Shown one piece after another: positions 9,101 through 20,100 of a DNA stretch of 43,251 nucleotides (positions are counted from its first letter, which is position 1; each line of letters opens with the position of its first letter). The notes below the pieces were generated by a model. The model searched no databases. It worked only from the letters and a program-made list of their open reading frames with translations, and was not told where the DNA came from. This DNA comes from Mucidula mucida. Lineage: Eukaryota; Basidiomycota; Agaricomycetes; Agaricales; Physalacriaceae. The position numbers were made by a program, and so were the translations under genes. The stretch spans positions 1 to 43,251 of the forward strand of contig JADNYV010000293.1 of assembly GCA_015501055.1 (NCBI GenBank), in the 5' to 3' direction.

Positions 9101-12100
9101 GTGACGATAGCTGGAGAAGAGGCCGTGCTCCTGTCATCCTGCGTCTGCTTGAGTGACGCCTCCAGAGCCATAATCTCCGACTCCCGCTCTTTCAACACTT
9201 CCTGCAAACGCATGATCTCTGTCTCGAGACTAGAGACAGAGCGTTCAGAATTTCCATTAGGTAGAGATATCGATAGATTAGGCCGCGTTCCAAGCAGCAA
9301 GGAATTCAACGTCGATGTCGAATTCGATTCTGAGCGCGAATGGGAAGAGCTATGACTTGAAGAAGAGGTTTTGCGCGAGTGCACCGAGGAGAGCTCCTGT
9401 GAAAGCGATTGCGATTGCGAAAGCGACCTAGAACTGCTCTGTTAGTAGACAGGTTGCATTTTCAAGTTACTGGACAAACCTCGAGTGGAGCGATTCTGTT
9501 GAGGCCGCTTGCCGGAAAAAAAGGCGGCGCCCAGCGGCATTGTATTGAGGCTCGCTGGGCTCCCGCAGACGTCCATTACTTGGCATTCGCCTTCGTGCAG
9601 GGCTAGGAGTTGGTAGGTCGAGGGATCGCTCAGTCGTCGTGGGGGAGTCGACTGATACCTCGGAGGCATTGCTGAGTTTCGCTTCTTGTATCTGAGCAGC
9701 AAGATCCGAAATCTCGCGGAGCGCGTCGCGGTACTTTGAAGTCACGGATGAAAGATCAGCCAGCGTCGCGTTGTGAGTTTCCTGGAGAGCCAAGAACTGC
9801 TGTTGCAATGCTGGGTCGGGCTGCGCGGTGATTGGTATCTCGGCCGAAGTAGGAGTCACGTCTTCTATGATGGGAAGAGGTACCCCGTTCAGCTTGATTG
9901 AACTATGCTCATCTTCGGGGATGGGGTGTGAGGGTAGACTTTTTAGATCAACCTCGAGGCTCCGGCGTGCAGACGCAACCTCATCGGCCACGGAGTTCAG
10001 TCGCACTCTGGCGTCGCCGGCATCCTTGCGCTTCTGTTGCCATTCCTCCATTTTCTCCTCCAGCTCGCGTACTCGTCGTTCCCTCTCCTCTAAATCAGAC
10101 CGCCAACCCTCGCCATCCTGGCGCAGAGTCTCGAGACGAGATTGTAAGAGTTCAGCCTCGTCTCTTCGCCGCTCTACTTCCTTCTCGTACTTTTCGACCG
10201 TTTGCTGTAGTGCAAGTATTGACTCGTCCGAGCGAGCCAGACGAGCCTCGAGATCGGCAATGTATTTTGCGGAATGACTTTCGGTGTCTCTGATTCGGGC
10301 GACCTCACGCTTCAGGTCGGTCATAGATTCGCTGGAGGATATTGATGTCTCGTCGTACGACTTCATTTTCTCTTCTAGGTCCCGGACATAGGCCTAAAAA
10401 TATGTGAGAATGAATTACAACGAAATGGAGAGACGCGAACCTCGGTAGACGCCTCCCGTTCTGAAAGTTTGGCAACTCTTGCCCGGAGTTCTTCGACATA
10501 GAGCTCGGTCGCGGCATGCCTCTCGGTAATGACAGAAAGCTCTTCCTCCTTCTCCTCCACCATTTCGTTGGTATGCCTGAGGGCCGCTCTGTTGAGGTTG
10601 AGTTCGGCTTCCATGGCAGAGATGGTCTTTTCGTATTCCTCAATGACGGGTCCGACAATCTCCTCGTACTTGGCGGTACCACCGATGGCTCCAGCCGAAC
10701 TGCCACGGTGTTTCTCTCCAAGCTCCCTTCGCAACCGAGTGAGTTCCTCTGTGCGCTCTACAAACTTTTCGCGGAGATCCTCGTAGTTGTTCTGGAGTTC
10801 GGTCATTTGGGCAAGAACCTTCTTTCCCGCACCCTCCACAGGCTCCGCAACAGCAGTCGGCGCATCGACGGGTATAGCGCCTCCTTCCTTGAGGGATTTG
10901 AGATCCCTCCTGAGACGAGTGACGGTGCCCTGCAACCATTCAACATCATCCCAACCATCCTCCCTTTCGTTCAAGACGGCTCTGTTCTTGATATTTCGGG
11001 CGCGATTAGCATACTTGAGGGTATTTATGGTCTCCCCTGCGTTATACTCGGCTGCGCTAACGCAGGCAATCATTAGGGTATGCGCATTACCACCGAGCGA
11101 GTCTTGGAGGAGTCGCGTAAGTTTAGAATCACGGTAAGGAATGTGGGTCGCTGTATGCGATTTGGCGCGCGCTGGATCACCCAGTGCAGAAATGACGTTC
11201 CCCAGAGCCAAAAGACCACTGTTGATTGAGATACCCTCCTTGATACGTTCGCCAGCCGCAGCGGTACGTTTCAGCTAAAAACAAACTATTAGTAGAAGCG
11301 ACAAGCATAACGAAATTTAATTTACTCGTTCAGACCCGGCTAGATCGACAAAGTGAAATTTCGAAACGATTGTTATCCATTCGCCGCCTTCATCGTCTGC
11401 AGCTGTCATGGAACGGTCTCCAGAGTGTCCAAGAGCACTAGCAGGTCGTAGGCCGCCTCTGCCCATGGCAACTGCAAAACTAGGTGTGGACGGCCTGCCA
11501 AAGGTCGGGGATGCTACCCTCGAGGTACTTGGACCTCCTTGGTACACTGATCCTGGTCGGGCTAAACGAGATGGAGAACGACCACTTGGAGGTAAGGGTG
11601 AGGATGAACGAGGTGGGGCGCCAGAGCCAGTAAACTTCTTCTGAGTGAGAGTAAGGGAAAAGATGGCGTGTGAACGAGACGACTGGGCATTCATGTCTGT
11701 TTCGTTAGTTCTTCGTATGGACGTTCCTTTGCGTATGAGGCTATTGGACGGCTGTTAGAATTAAATTGGGAAGGAATACGGCAGGCCTACCTCATGACCT
11801 CGTTGGGATTCTTTACCGTGACCTCCCTTAGGCCACCCCAAATAATATGACCATCCTTGTCCTCTCGTATCTGTACTTCGCGTCGGCCTCCGCCCGACTC
11901 GTCCATACTCAACAAGTCGATGAGGTCCTCATTGTAGATTTCGATGAATGAGCCTTTGATGCTAAATGTCCAGGACCCGGCGCGCTCGTCCCTGAGCTGC
12001 CTGCAACGCGAAAAAAGGTTGTTCACGGCTCTCGGTATAATGCCCATTCCGTTGTTAGGATCAGAGGGGTCGGCGTCAAGGTCCACGCCTGTCATGGTAT

Positions 12101-12528
12101 GCGTTTTGCCACTACTAGTCTGACCGTACGCCAGTATCGTGCAATTAAAGCCCTCTACGAATCGCGAAATAAGCGGCTGGGCGGTGGACGTGAACATGGC
12201 GTGTTGCGTAGTGGGGGGCCCATGGACCTGGTCGAAGGTGAAAACCTGCTTCTTTCCTGCTGCGCCTGCAGCAGACGCGGCCGACGCTGGTCCGGCATTG
12301 GTGGGGGCTCCAGACGTGGCCTCGACGGCGAGAGTGGTAGGCGAACTGGCGTGGAGAACCGACCGTTGGAAGCGAGCGGGAATATTAGTGTTATCCTGGT
12401 TTGTCGGGGGCCGTATACGGACAGCTGCAGCAAATTTCTCGTTTAGTGTTCGCCAACAACGCCACGCACAGCGGCCACGTACCAACTTGCACCGAGGTCG
12501 TCGCTGAGGACGACGGCGGGGGGGCCAT
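6178..12528 (-). CDS. Large N-terminal-motor kinesin, probably kinesin-4 family
   Basis: Microtubule motor ATPase with a giant coiled-coil tail. Nine exons (12528-12483, 12424-11791, 11740-11326, 11274-10441, 10393-9480, 9436-8867, 8819-8708, 8660-6491, 6437-6178) sum to 5955 nt, 1984 aa. The motor spans about residues 15-465: VAVRIRPP at the start, P-loop GQTSSGKT near 113, switch [10 protein letters not shown] near 243, switch II DLAGSER near 358, and neck-proximal [15 protein letters not shown] Pro/Ser/Arg-rich insert of about 75 residues lies between the SHAIFSLTL strand and switch II, making the motor unusually long. Residues from about 500 to the end are largely heptad coiled coil with Ser-rich breaks (about 900-1010) and a proline-rich stretch near 1790. 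The GMGIIPRAV region resembles kinesin-4 (KIF4/KIF21-like), but subfamily placement needs a tree. The start at 12528 gives a 15-codon first exon. Confidence 0.93.
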
Positions 12529-14475
12529 CGCTGTTGCTGCTTTCGACGTTCAGGTCAAACTTACAAATCAAGCCTTATCGGCATCTCCCGGTCCGGTGAT
12601 GCTTGGCCCCTGTCTATCGGCTCATTTGACTACTAATTCGAACATCCTTCTTCTTGGATTCCTCTACGACTCTGCTTGACCGATTTACATGGATACGAGG
12701 CGTTGCACCCTTTCCTCCAGCCTCAATAACAACCAATTCCCCATTGCTTTGCTTTCGACCATCTGCTTCGGCCCATCTTTTTAGATCAGAAGCTGGATTT
12801 CAATTTCGTATTCCCGCCGAACACATTCCAGGACTATTCAAAAAGTAAACACCGAGTACCGCGAGGTGTAGAGTATGCTTGCTTACAGGAGACTATTCAA
12901 AAAGTGTAGGAAACTGTCGCCACTTCGGCTGTGTCCTCTGATTCTTCCTGGGAATATACAGATGTCATTCTACCAGTCAGCTGAGAGAAGCAACACCCAA
13001 CACGGCGAATTGTTACAAGAACTTACGGAGTAATCCACCAATGACCTCACGCGAACGTTCAAAATCAGTTAAAGACGACATACATTGGGTGTTCTTGCTC
13101 TCACGCTACATTTTTGATAAACAACTTTTCAAACTAGACTGGTTTCATAGGCGGGGGTCTTATGGGCATCCTCAGTTCAGGGTTCTATTCAAGGTCCGAC
13201 GTGTTTGCCGCTGTAAGCCGTCTGCACGTGCTCGGTTCGACGCGTCCACTTCAGTGCACCAACATCCGTTATCGTTAGCCATGGCGGCAATGCCAAAACC
13301 ATCTATAGTCGGTACAAGGGAGTATCTTTGGGTACTTCTTAGCAGTGTCATTTTGTTCCAAGGGCATTAACATGGGGAGGAGAGTAGCACCGGAAGGATG
13401 GATGGATGGCAGGACAGGAGATCTGGTTCGCAGCCTGTTGGCCTAAAGCCCTTTCAGAGAAACCGGGTCCATGCATCCTAAAATCTACGCGCAATCAACG
13501 CGTGTTACGGCGTGTATGGATGATTACAGTGGAATTTGAAGTACGGCTTGGCCACCGGCACCCAGGCGGAGCTTGAAAAAAATGATGAACGGGGGATGGC
13601 GATATTGCCCTGTCCGATGAAACCAGGCTCTATAGTGCGTGTCGAGTTCACGAGACAATACCGCAACTACTAGAGCCCTCGGCTATTTTCAAACCGGGAT
13701 GCTGTACGACGTCATGAATTGTTCGCCTGAGCTGCGCCGCCTGAGCGCGCCTTACAGAAAGATGTACCCTTGTTATGTCTTTCCCTCACAACATAGAATG
13801 GTGATGCAATCCGTCAAGGCACTCTGAGACCGGCCTTGCACTTGTCATATCAACATGGTGTGTAGATACACCGCATCGGCAGTATCGGAAGCACATCTTA
13901 TGGCTCTGTGCAAACAGCCGACTCGTGAACTCAGTGGGCCCTCACTTCTGTCCCCTTGGTAACCGATGCAATCGGCATGACCGAGGCTTGGCGCGCCACA
14001 CTTCCTCGGATGTTTATCTATCACCAAGACCCACAATCATTGAGGGCAAGGAGATAATACACATAATGGAAACCTAAAGATACAAGTGCTGTAGGACATA
14101 AATATTCATGTCATTTGTACTAGTTGCACGCCGCACCTGAGGTGTGGTCAATCTTGAATTCCTCAAAATAATTTCATGTACATTGCTGCTCATGCTTTCA
14201 AAGTCGGTGTGAAGACGTGGTACTGTATCAAAATCATGCGTCACCATTTCATCCATCCGTCGCTGAAACAAATTAGTTACGACGCCGCGTTGAATGGAGT
14301 TTCAAGAGGCCTTGCAGGTAGTTCGCCAGTATCATTCTGTTAGTACACTGCGGCTCACATTTATGGACGCTAGTTGAGTGCACTCATTGTTATATGCTAC
14401 CATGCTATGCGTACACGAGGATTTACATACAGCCAGACTTTGATCCGGCATACAAATACTTGTGCGTGGCAAGTC
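12529..14475. other. Large intergenic region between kinesin start and aldo-keto reductase stop
   Basis: About 1.9 kb that includes the kinesin promoter. It contains a 15-bp direct repeat (12832-12846 and 12891-12905) and short open frames on both strands (for example 13041-13370 and 13639-13827) without recognisable domains. No tRNA or rRNA was recognised. Confidence 0.4.
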
Positions 14476-15828
14476 TCAAGGTTTAATAGGTGGAGCCAAA
14501 GGTTGCTTTGCCATCCGAGCTGTTGACGCAAGGAAACGGTTATACTCCGTGCCATCGCCCTTGAGGATGATCAGTTCTACTTGACCTGCTGGAAGAAAGC
14601 TAGACGTACGATCATGGTAGACGGGAATCCAGGATCGAATGGGTTAATACCATCGAGGTATTTGATCTGCTCTGGGGACAAAGAAATGTCCAACGCCTCT
14701 ATGTTGTCCTTGAGATGCTCGATCTTGCGTCCTCCAATAATGGGAAACACGTTCGTGGTTTTCTGCATAACATACGCGATAGCGACTATCGCAAAAACGT
14801 CAGTAAAGTGCTCGAACTCGGAGACCAGAACAGAAACTCTTACCAGACGTCAAATTCCTAACGCCCACTTCCCCAGCGACCTTCTCCAATGCCCTGGACA
14901 TCTTCACTTCTTCTTCGGTGCGCTCCGCTGACCTACTTCCGCCGTCGCCAGTCTCTTTGCGCTTCTGATCCTCCGCATCTGACCTCAGCTTGCCCGCAGC
15001 CAACACACTCCACGGCGCGAGCGCCATACCTTGCGCACGGGCCATCGGGATAATCTCGCGCTCAAACGACCTGTCGAGGACGTTCCACAAGCCTTGGTAA
15101 ATGACGAAGGGAGTCTTCCCGTGGTCTTTGGCATATTGATTCGCTTGGGAGACGACCCATGCGGGCGTGTCGGAGATGCCGAGGTAAAGGACTTTGCCCG
15201 AGAGCACGAGAGCGTGCAGGTTATCCATGACTTCTTCGATAGAGGTTTCGTAGTCCCACCAGTGCACGTAGAGGATATCGACGTACGTGGTGCGAAGCTT
15301 CTTGAGCGACGCTTCGAGGGAGATGTGCATGGACTTGGAGCTGTTACCAGTGTAATTGACTTTCTGGGCAATCGAGTCGTCGTCGCGGAAGTAATTGATT
15401 GAGTACTAGAAGTACGAGCATCAGAGATTGATTCCGCAGGTTTGAGCATCCAAAGAATGCGATTTACCTTTGTAGCAATGACAAGCTGATCGCGAATTCC
15501 TCGTTTTTCCGCCCATTCACCAATGAAGATTTCGGAGGTCTGGTCTTGACTAAAGGTCTACATGAGAAACGTGGGCAACGCTGGACGCAAGACGCACGTA
15601 CTAATTGTTCGCGGTGTCGATGAAATTCCCGCCAAGGTCAAAGTACGCGTCCAGCAACTTGAAACTGGCCTCCTTGTCCATGGATCCCATGAAGAAGTTC
15701 CATTTATCGCCGATACTCATTGCGCCCAGCTGGAGCGGCGACACTCGCACTCCCGCGCGGGAGGACAAGACGCGGTAGATACCGAGCTTCGATGGTGGAG
15801 GAGGAGCAGGAGGGAACAGACTCGACAT
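14476..15828 (-). CDS. Aldo-keto reductase, aryl-alcohol-dehydrogenase-like
   Basis: NADPH-dependent carbonyl reductase of the aldo-keto reductase superfamily, resembling the fungal aryl-alcohol dehydrogenase (AKR9-like) group; substrates are probably aromatic or aliphatic aldehydes (family inference). Five exons (15828-15602, 15549-15468, 15405-14844, 14785-14610, 14559-14476) give 376 aa. The catalytic tetrad is visible: Asp71 and Tyr76 (FIDTANNY), Lys103 (IATKYS) and His151 (LYVHWWD). Other hallmarks are [21 protein letters not shown] and FPIIGGRK. The C-terminus [12 protein letters not shown] ends at TGA 14476-14478. Intron 4 runs 14609-14560. The start at 15828 gives [12 protein letters not shown]; a further in-frame codon upstream is not an ATG. 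A TATATAAAAGG box sits on the minus strand about 40-50 nt before the ATG. A scrambled relic of the same enzyme lies at 754-985. Confidence 0.95.
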
Positions 15829-16401
15829 GGGGTGCAATAGTTTCCACGGCCTAAGTTGCAGCTGTTCCTTTTATATAGGCGACGTGGGCTCCACTTGGTC
15901 CGTCTCACTGACATGGGAAAAAGTGCTCAGTAATGCTATCGCCAGGAATATCTTTAAACGCGTGAGTCAGCATATATACGCGTTCGAGAAGTCTGAGATG
16001 ATCAAAGCCACCGATTGAAAAGACATGAGCGTAAACATTGAAGCTTAAAGATGGAGGCTAGAGATAGTTACTCTCTCTATCCACAACTCGTCACCTGTAT
16101 CTCTATGTATACAGAATCGCTACGTCGAAGTTTCGATCCTTTCGAGTATTGTACTGCATGCAATGATGCACGGAATGTCCTGACTGATGGCAGGTCACAA
16201 GGAATCTTCTAGGTTGTGAATTACGGCTTCGCCGAAAGGACGCGCAATGCGGATGCATTAATAAGCGAGTCCTTGTTTGTGGCGTTTCCAGTTTTTCTTC
16301 GGACCGACCTGGACGGGATAGAACGTGTACTAATTAGGTAGTACACAAGAGTACTATATACTGGCAGATGTAATCATGCACATAAATGATTATTGTCTCT
16401 C
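15829..16401. other. Intergenic between aldo-keto reductase and split F-box gene
   Basis: Holds the reductase promoter (TATA at 15867-15877) and the 3' flank of the F-box gene, which ends at 16402. Nothing else was recognised. Confidence 0.45.
15867..15877 (-). promoter_or_regulatory. TATA box of aldo-keto reductase
   Basis: TATATAAAAGG on the minus strand, 39-49 nt before the start codon at 15828. The spacing suits a fungal core promoter with a short 5' untranslated region. This rests on sequence match and position only. Confidence 0.55.
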
Positions 16402-16638
16402 TCAATACGACGTCGCACATTGAATCTCGACATTCCTCCGAAGCTTGCTCCTAACATGCTCGTCCAACCACGCCTTCGTCTCCTCCAAAACATCCTTCTT
16501 GATAGTCCTGAACGACAACACCTCCAGAGTCGGATAGCTCACGCTATTGAGCGTCGGGACAATACTCCCCAATCAATCATCTCGAAATCAGCCGCCTCCT
16601 CCATCGAGACATGAAATCGAATCTCTTTAAGAGAAGGA
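16402..16638 (-). pseudogene. 3' part of split F-box/LRR gene
   Basis: C-terminal portion of the F-box gene whose 5' part is at 23156-24219. The stop is TGA at 16402-16404. Excising the retrotransposon and one copy of the AAGGA duplication makes the reading frame continue directly from the 5' part into this segment. The C-terminus reads YPTLEVLSF, then a Lys/Glu-rich helix ending CATSY. It aligns with the end of the intact paralogue at 24368-25651 (RLEALNLIFWEE). One extra problem exists: near 16556-16558 the frame slips by one base within a CCC run (minus strand), as if one C were missing. The whole reconstructed frame is one base short of 415 codons, compared with 410 in the paralogue. The slip may be a mutation or a consensus error. 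Confidence 0.85.
16634..16638. repeat. Target-site duplication, left copy (AAGGA)
   Basis: AAGGA directly precedes the left LTR and is repeated at 23156-23160 directly after the right LTR. Five bp is the usual duplication length for Ty3/Gypsy integrases. Confidence 0.95.
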
Positions 16639-17168
16639 TGTTAGCGACTGACTAAGCCACGAGACTCAACCAGGTACCACAGCAAGAAACTAAGGAAGAA
16701 AGTGTTCGCGTTCGTAAGACTAGGCTAGGCCAGGTGTATAAACGAGATCGGAACTAAAGTACAATGATACTACACTACTGCTTATATACTAGTAAGTCTG
16801 TGTTTGAGACTCCTTGTCCATACGCGTTTCTACTAGGGATGCTCCACGCCCTTGACCCAGTGTTGTATGCTACTAGTCCGTGAAACCATTAAATACGAGT
16901 GGTATCTGCATGTAAGTAATAATACTGAAACGACCATGTGTGCTACGAGTGTCGGCGGTGTGTATACAATAGGGAGTCCATGAGGTATCGGCATGTATGA
17001 TGTCATCCATGTGTTGGGTGTGTGTCCGACATGAGTACGGCTTCGGTAATGAAAAGGAGTATGATCGGTGACGAAACAGATGATGAAACAGTCCGTTGGT
17101 TGATAAGACAAGGCCCCCAATAAGATATGATAAGATGTGAAAGTGTGAAAATATGGTCATTCATAACA
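16639..17168 (-). repeat. 3' LTR of retrotransposon
   Basis: 530 bp, beginning TGTTAGCG and ending ATAACA on the plus strand. It is identical to 22626-23155 except for A at 17119. It is preceded by the AAGGA duplication and, on the element side, adjoins the purine-rich tract at 17169-17181. Confidence 0.97.
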
Positions 17169-17181
17169 TCACCCCCTCCTT
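17169..17181 (-). other. Polypurine tract
   Basis: On the minus strand AAGGAGGGGGTGA lies directly against the 3' LTR and overlaps the stop codon of pol. This is the expected position and composition of the plus-strand DNA synthesis primer of LTR retrotransposons. Confidence 0.85.
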
Positions 17182-20100
17182 AAGGCGCAAGTTCCATTCT
17201 GCGCCAGATTTGCTCCATGAGAGCCGCAGAGGGTAACGTGACATCAATAGGTTCGGTGTCAGGCGGTGGCATGGGTCGGAATAGGTGTGATGGAAATTGC
17301 GACATGGGGACTTCGATGCGAGCAAGCGCAGGTGGCTTCGGCTTTTTCGGGTACTGCTGGTGAAAGTCGCGAATGGCTTCGTCGGCATTCTTGAGATTGC
17401 ATGCCGGTTCCCATGTCTGTTCGTGTGTGCCATAACCCTTCCAGTGAACCTTGTATTGAAAACCCCCGCGGTACTTCCGGGAATTCACCACTTTCTCAAC
17501 CTCCCATTCCGGTTCGGCTCCTTCCAGCACAGGTGGTGGACGCGTGTCTCGGGGTTGCGTCAGAAATTGCGGCTCGTGGTAAGGCGTCAACAAAGCCTCA
17601 TTGAACACGGGATGAATGCTTTTCCACGTGTGAGGAATCTGGAGCTTGTAAGAGCTCGTCCCGACTTTCTTGATCACTTTGAACGGCCCGAAGCGTTTGT
17701 CATCGAGCTTCTTCATTGGTCGGTCCGTGCTGAGATTCGTCCCCTCCAGCCATACCTTGTCGCCTTCCTTGTACTCTACTGCCTCTGTCCGCTTCCTGTC
17801 ATAAAACCATTTCATGTCTTCTTTTGCCATCTTCAATGCTGACCCCACTTCGTCCCATGTCTTCCTCATGCCGTCGGCAAACTCCTGCGCAGTCTCATTT
17901 CTCGATGCCGTTTTCGGAGCGGTGCCTTTGTAGGGATGTCTGCCCATGTCTGCGAAGAACGGAGTGACTTTGGTCGCCGAGTGAACTCGATCGTTGTAAA
18001 CGAATTCAGCAGAGGGTAACCATTCGTGCCAGTCGTTCTGATGGTAGTTGACGAATAACCGTAAGAAATGTTCTATCTCTTGGTTCAGCCGTTCCGTCTG
18101 CCCATTTGCCTGTGGATGGTACGCCGTCGTGAAGTTCCCTTCAATGCCCAACAGCCGGTATAACTTCTTCATGAAACGCGAGTGGTATTGCGGACCTCGA
18201 TCGTGTATCATCTGTCGCGGCAATCCATGTATGGGGAAGATTCGATCGCGGTAAATACGAGCCATGCCTTCTGACGTCAGGGTGGTGTGTGTTGGTATAA
18301 TGCATAACCGCTTTGTGAAATGGTCCACAAACGTGCTGATCGCATTGTATCCTCCCGACTCCGGCAACTCGCCGATCATGTCCGTCCCAACTTTCTTCCA
18401 TGGTTCGCTTGGTACGTCTATAGGATGGAGGGGTGCAGCCGGTTTTGTGCGATGTGACTTTGTAACTTGGCATTTTTGACACCCTTCCATGTATTCGCGG
18501 ACGTCTCGGCTAATTCCTGGCCACCAATAGGTGCGTGTGATCAACTCGAGAGTCTTGTACCGTCCCGGATGCCCTGCAAGCTGTGCATCATGATGCATTC
18601 CAATAACTTTTCCCCGCAATTCCTTGTCCTTCGGTATGTAAATACGATCTTTCCATATAATAAGTCCGTTTTCCTTCTCTTCCCATCCTTTTTCTTTGTT
18701 TTCTAATGCTTTTTGTACGTATCTGTCCTTGTTTCCTTTTCTTTGTTTGATTTTGTTAAGTAATTCGTCCTCCGGTGTAGCTACTGTATGTAAAGAAAAT
18801 TGAATTTGTGATATAAAAAACTCCGGTTTTAGTAAAACAACGTTTTCGTTATCTTTTTCCCCCTTCTCAAGGCCTGTCATCCTTGACAAGGCATCAGCTT
18901 TCCCCATTGTCTTGCCCGGCTTGTGAATCATCTGTATGTCATACTCTGCCAACTCCGTAACCCATCGCGCCTGCCTCCGGTTCAACTTCTGCGGTTTCCT
19001 AAAGTACTGAAGGTTTTGATGATCGGTAAAAACCTCCACTGTCTCCTTAGCGCCTAGGAGATATTGCCGCCAGTCGTCGATCGAGTCCATAATAGCCATC
19101 ATCTCTTTGTCGTAGATCTCATAATTGCGCTCCACTTCGTTCAGCGCGCGAGATCGGAAAGCTACTGGTCTCCATTTTCCGTCAACAAACTGGGAAAGAA
19201 CCGCCCCGTTCGCATAGTTCGAGGAGTCCGCCTCAACTCGAAACTTGCCGTCGTCGCGTGGTACGATCAGAACGGGTTCTTCCGTCATCCTCCGTTTCAA
19301 CTCCTCAAACGCCTCATGCTGCTCCATGCCCCAAACCCACTCGCCCTTCCCGGTTAGCGATGTCAACGGCTTCGCTACTCCCGCAAATCCCCGAATGAAA
19401 CGTCGGTAGAAGTTGCAGAAGCCCAGGAATGACTGCACTTCCTTCTTCTTCGTCGGCTCCTTCCATTCCTTCACTACAGCCACTTTTGCCGGATCCATCT
19501 TCACTTCTCCTCCTCCAACAATAACTCCTAAGTAATCTACAGTCTGTGCCTCAAAACTACATTTCTCGGGTTTTAAATACAGCTTATTTACTCGTAATAT
19601 CTCCAATACCTTTCGTACAATCTGTCTATGCTCCTCGAGAGTGTTCGTAAAGATAAGTATATCGTCTAGGTAAACTATAACATGTCCGCCGTCAATCAAC
19701 TCCTTCAAGATGTGATTCATGAACGATTGGAACGTTGCCGGCGAGTTTGTAAGTCCGAAGAACATGACTGAGGGCTCGAACAGGCCTCGGTTTGTTCTAA
19801 ACGCCGCTTTCCACTCATCACCTTCTTTGATCCGGATGTTATTGTAACCCCATCGGACATCCATCTTTGTGAAAACCTTTGCTCCCTTCAACTTGTCGAT
19901 AAGCTCCTGGATCAACGGCAAGGGATATCGGTTCTTGATTGTCATGTCGTTCAACTTCCGATAATCTTGTACTGGCCGAAGGCTTCCATCCTTCTTTTTG
20001 ACAAAGAAGAAGGGGGATGCCATAGGTGAAATTGATGGCCGTATACGTCCCGTCCGTATGTTTTCTTCCAGGAACTCATCTAACGCCTTCTGCTCGGATG

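Noticed and set aside
12832..12905. 15-bp direct repeat (12832-12846, 12891-12905)
   Set aside because: Short, two copies, no associated gene, no further structure; not enough to call an element.
16873..17160. 95-codon frame present in both LTRs
   Set aside because: It is duplicated only because the LTRs are duplicated; it has no domain and lies over LTR regulatory sequence.
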